5,386 bases of DNA, taken from contig JALHTX010000135.1 of NCBI GenBank assembly GCA_022866015.1, positions 1-5,386 of the forward strand, in the 5' to 3' direction. Shown in pieces: positions 4,447 to 5,386 of this stretch. The position numbers and the translations under genes were made by a program. The stretch comes from Thermoplasmatota archaeon. GTDB taxonomy: Archaea; Thermoplasmatota; E2; DHVEG-1. The first letter of the stretch is position 1. Each line of letters starts with the position of its first letter. The notes under the pieces are model-generated. The model was given only the letters and a program-made list of their open reading frames with translations. It did no database searches and was not told the origin of the DNA.

Positions 4447-4480
4447 TATATATAAAGATATATCTTTTCTAGATATATCA
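4447..4480 (+). promoter_or_regulatory. KH-gene promoter with a repeated palindromic site
   Basis: TATATATAAAG (4447-4457) is a strong TATA box, and a transcript would start near 4480. AGATATATC occurs at 4456-4464 and again at 4471-4479, a 15-base repeat. Its core GATATATC is self-complementary, and AAAGATATATCTTT (4454-4467) is a perfect palindrome. The sites lie between the TATA box and the transcript start, where a bound regulator would block the polymerase. An earlier TATA-like TTTATATATATT (4351-4362) has no gene at the expected distance. Confidence 0.5.
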
Positions 4481-4501
4481 TAAACTACGGTGATGATTAA
4501 T

Positions 4502-5044
4502 ATGAAATATCTTAAAATACCTATGGAACGTATCGGTGTTTTAATAGGAAGTAATGGTGAAACTAAAAAAGATTTAGAAGAAAAATCAGGAATTAAAATC
4601 AATATCGACAGTAAAAATGGTGAAGTAACTTTTGATGAAAATAATTCCGCTGACCCACTAATGATTTTAAAAGTTGAAAATATTATTAATGCCATAAGTA
4701 GAGGTTTTTCTCCAGAAAAAGCATTTTTACTATTTAGTGATGAAGCAGATTTTTTTGTATTTGATCTAAGAGACTATGCAGGTAAAAGTGATACTCATAT
4801 AAGAAGGCTTAAAAGTCGTATAATTGGTAGTGAAGGGAAGACTAAAAAAGTTCTTGAAGATCTTACAAATTCAAAGGTTAGTGTTCATGGTCATACTGTT
4901 TCGATTATTTCTGATATAATGAGAATGAATATTTTAAAAAAAAGTATAGATATGCTATTGACTGGTAGTAAACATGCAACTGTATATCGTTTTGTCGAAG
5001 CTCAAATGAAAGAACTTAAACGCTCTGAAAGATTAGGTTTTTGA
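4502..5044 (+). CDS. Archaeal Dim2/Pno1-type RNA-binding protein with two KH domains, 180 residues
   Basis: Archaeal relatives bind the 3' end of 16S rRNA and interact with initiation factor aIF2-alpha during small-subunit maturation. KH domain 1 carries the GxxG loop G16-S-N-G19 in IGVLIGSNGETKKDLEEKSG. KH domain 2 carries G109-S-E-G112 in RIIGSEGKTKKVLEDLT. Between them lies the helical connector GFSPEKAFLL (68-77), and near the end is GSKHATVYRFVE (155-166), a hallmark of this family. The length is as expected. The start ATG 4502 is set by a perfect GGTGAT (4489-4494) 7 bases upstream and by the usual short lead into KH1; GTG 4490 and ATG 4493 overlap that site. In many archaea it sits beside aIF1A and RIO-kinase genes, but here it sits between flavodoxin and tRNA-Asn. 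Confidence 0.93.
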   Translation: MKYLKIPMERIGVLIGSNGETKKDLEEKSGIKINIDSKNGEVTFDENNSADPLMILKVENIINAISRGFSPEKAFLLFSDEADFFVFDLRDYAGKSDTHIRRLKSRIIGSEGKTKKVLEDLTNSKVSVHGHTVSIISDIMRMNILKKSIDMLLTGSKHATVYRFVEAQMKELKRSERLGF

Positions 5045-5054
5045 ATGGATATTA

Positions 5055-5062
5055 TTTTAAAT
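5055..5062 (+). promoter_or_regulatory. Probable TATA box of tRNA-Asn
   Basis: TTTTAAAT is centred about 32 bases before the tRNA 5' end, a suitable distance for an archaeal promoter. It directly follows the KH-gene stop (5044), so read-through from that gene could also contribute. Confidence 0.4.
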
Positions 5063-5090
5063 GATTGTTGTATTCAAGTCGTACTATCTT

Positions 5091-5163
5091 GCCGTCTTAG
5101 CTCAGCTGGTGGAGCACTCGGCTGTTAACCGAGCGGTCACCGGTTCAAATCCGGTAGACGGCG
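5091..5163 (+). tRNA. tRNA-Asn (anticodon GUU)
   Basis: All arms pair fully. The acceptor is GCCGTCT (5091-5097) with AGACGGC (5156-5162). The D stem is GCTC (5100-5103) with GAGC (5112-5115). The anticodon stem is CTCGG (5117-5121) with CCGAG (5129-5133) around loop CTGTTAA, giving anticodon GTT (5124-5126). The T stem is ACCGG (5139-5143) with CCGGT (5151-5155) around TTCAAAT. The discriminator base is G5163. CCA is not encoded (CTA follows), there is no intron, and the molecule is 73 bases long. It decodes AAC and AAU. Confidence 0.98.
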
Positions 5164-5181
5164 CTATAATTTCAGTAACAC

Positions 5182-5216
5182 TTTTAGGGCATATAAAGAT
5201 ATAAAACACATTTTTT
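5182..5216 (+). terminator. T-runs downstream of tRNA-Asn
   Basis: T4 at 5182-5185 and T6 at 5211-5216 lie 19 and 48 bases past the tRNA end and are candidate termination sites. The second is also the T-run of a weak stem, AAACACA (5204-5210) with TGTGTTT (5235-5241). Confidence 0.35.
5191..5203 (+). promoter_or_regulatory. TATA-like element, possible promoter of the ORF at the window end
   Basis: ATATAAAGATATA is identical to 4450-4462 in the KH promoter. A transcript would start near 5220-5225 and reach the ORF at 5303 with a leader of roughly 80 bases that includes the hairpin at 5283-5312. No other gene lies between. Confidence 0.35.
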
Positions 5217-5282
5217 AGTATCATCAATAAAGTGTGTGTTTACCAAAAAAGGGCCTTGGTTCATAATTAATATGTAAGAATT

Positions 5283-5312
5283 GCATACCCCATACAAAAG
5301 GGATGGGTATGC
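5283..5312 (+). promoter_or_regulatory. Hairpin enclosing the start codons of the final ORF
   Basis: GCATACCC (5283-5290) pairs perfectly with GGGTATGC (5305-5312), and an inner AT/AT pair extends the stem past a one-base bulge. The paired 3' arm contains ATG 5309, and ATG 5303 sits at the base of the loop. In an RNA that includes the whole stem the starts would be masked; an RNA beginning inside it would leave them free. It may also be a mobile-element end. Confidence 0.5.
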
Positions 5313-5386
5313 GAAAAACTAATTGGAAAGTATATGAGAAAGCAGAAGAGGAAGAGTTCCGACTCTTCCTGGAAATCAGCAAAAGG
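5303..5386 (+). CDS. Partial ORF, 5' end only, unknown protein
   Basis: ATG 5303 and ATG 5309 are in the same frame, which stays open to the last base: MRKTNWKVYEKAEEEEF, then RLFLEISKR. The segment looks coding: charged, helix-like, with codons (CTC, TTC, CTG, GAG) richer in G and C than the rest of the window, which hints at a different origin. AAAAGGG lies just before ATG 5303. A second frame from ATG 5334 is also open but gives a Ser/Lys-rich sequence and is less convincing. I do not recognise the family; a transposase start is possible, given the hairpin and base use, but is inference. Confidence 0.5.
   Translation, partial: MGMRKTNWKVYEKAEEEEFRLFLEISKR

Noticed and set aside
4378..4695. 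Minus-strand 105-residue frame
   Set aside because: It is antisense to the KH protein and its promoter, and the Phe/Ile/Leu-rich content is what the reverse of a Lys/Glu-rich gene gives.
4..5307. CCCATCCC at 4-11 and its complement GGGATGGG at 5300-5307 as terminal inverted repeats
   Set aside because: An 8-base match without extension is too short to claim element ends.

Overview
The window looks archaeal and strongly AT-rich. The signs are a two-KH-domain protein of the archaeal Dim2/Pno1 type, archaeal TATA boxes about 25-35 bases before starts, GGTGAT/GGAGG ribosome binding sites mixed with apparently leaderless starts, poly-T tracts at gene ends, short archaeal-style lipoprotein signal peptides ending in SGC, and a tRNA-Asn gene without an encoded CCA. 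A Thermoplasmata-like euryarchaeon is my best guess from the lipoprotein style. That is an impression, not a demonstration.

Layout: positions 1-112 hold what looks like the 3' tail of a plus-strand gene, followed by a hairpin and T-run. A minus-strand pair follows (650-790, a 46-residue charged peptide; 208-630, a 140-residue protein resembling DUF1249/YqiB). Divergently, 911-1201 encodes a two-helix membrane protein, with a doubtful tiny ORF behind it. The middle (1396-3097, minus strand) is a lipoprotein region: a 121-residue lipoprotein and, upstream of it, a 417-residue protein that reads as two complete lipoproteins joined in frame. After a mostly non-coding stretch with one 47-residue minus-strand ORF come a flavodoxin (3801-4298), the KH protein (4502-5044) and tRNA-Asn (5091-5163). 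The window ends inside a new plus-strand ORF whose start lies in a hairpin.

The flavodoxin (electron transfer), the KH protein (16S rRNA maturation) and the tRNA are ordinary cellular genes, each with its own promoter. The part worth attention is 640-3160. There a nearly identical promoter block occurs twice, related 5' leaders occur four times, and near-identical signal-peptide segments precede unrelated or diverged mature domains. One lipoprotein gene is bracketed by 23-base direct copies of its leader, and a neighbouring gene has fused two lipoproteins. I read this as a small, recently rearranged family of co-expressed surface lipoproteins that recombines through its promoters and secretion signals. 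I see no CRISPR array, no rRNA and no recognisable defence system. The two window edges differ in base use from the middle and may be the two ends of a multicopy mobile element, which is unproven.
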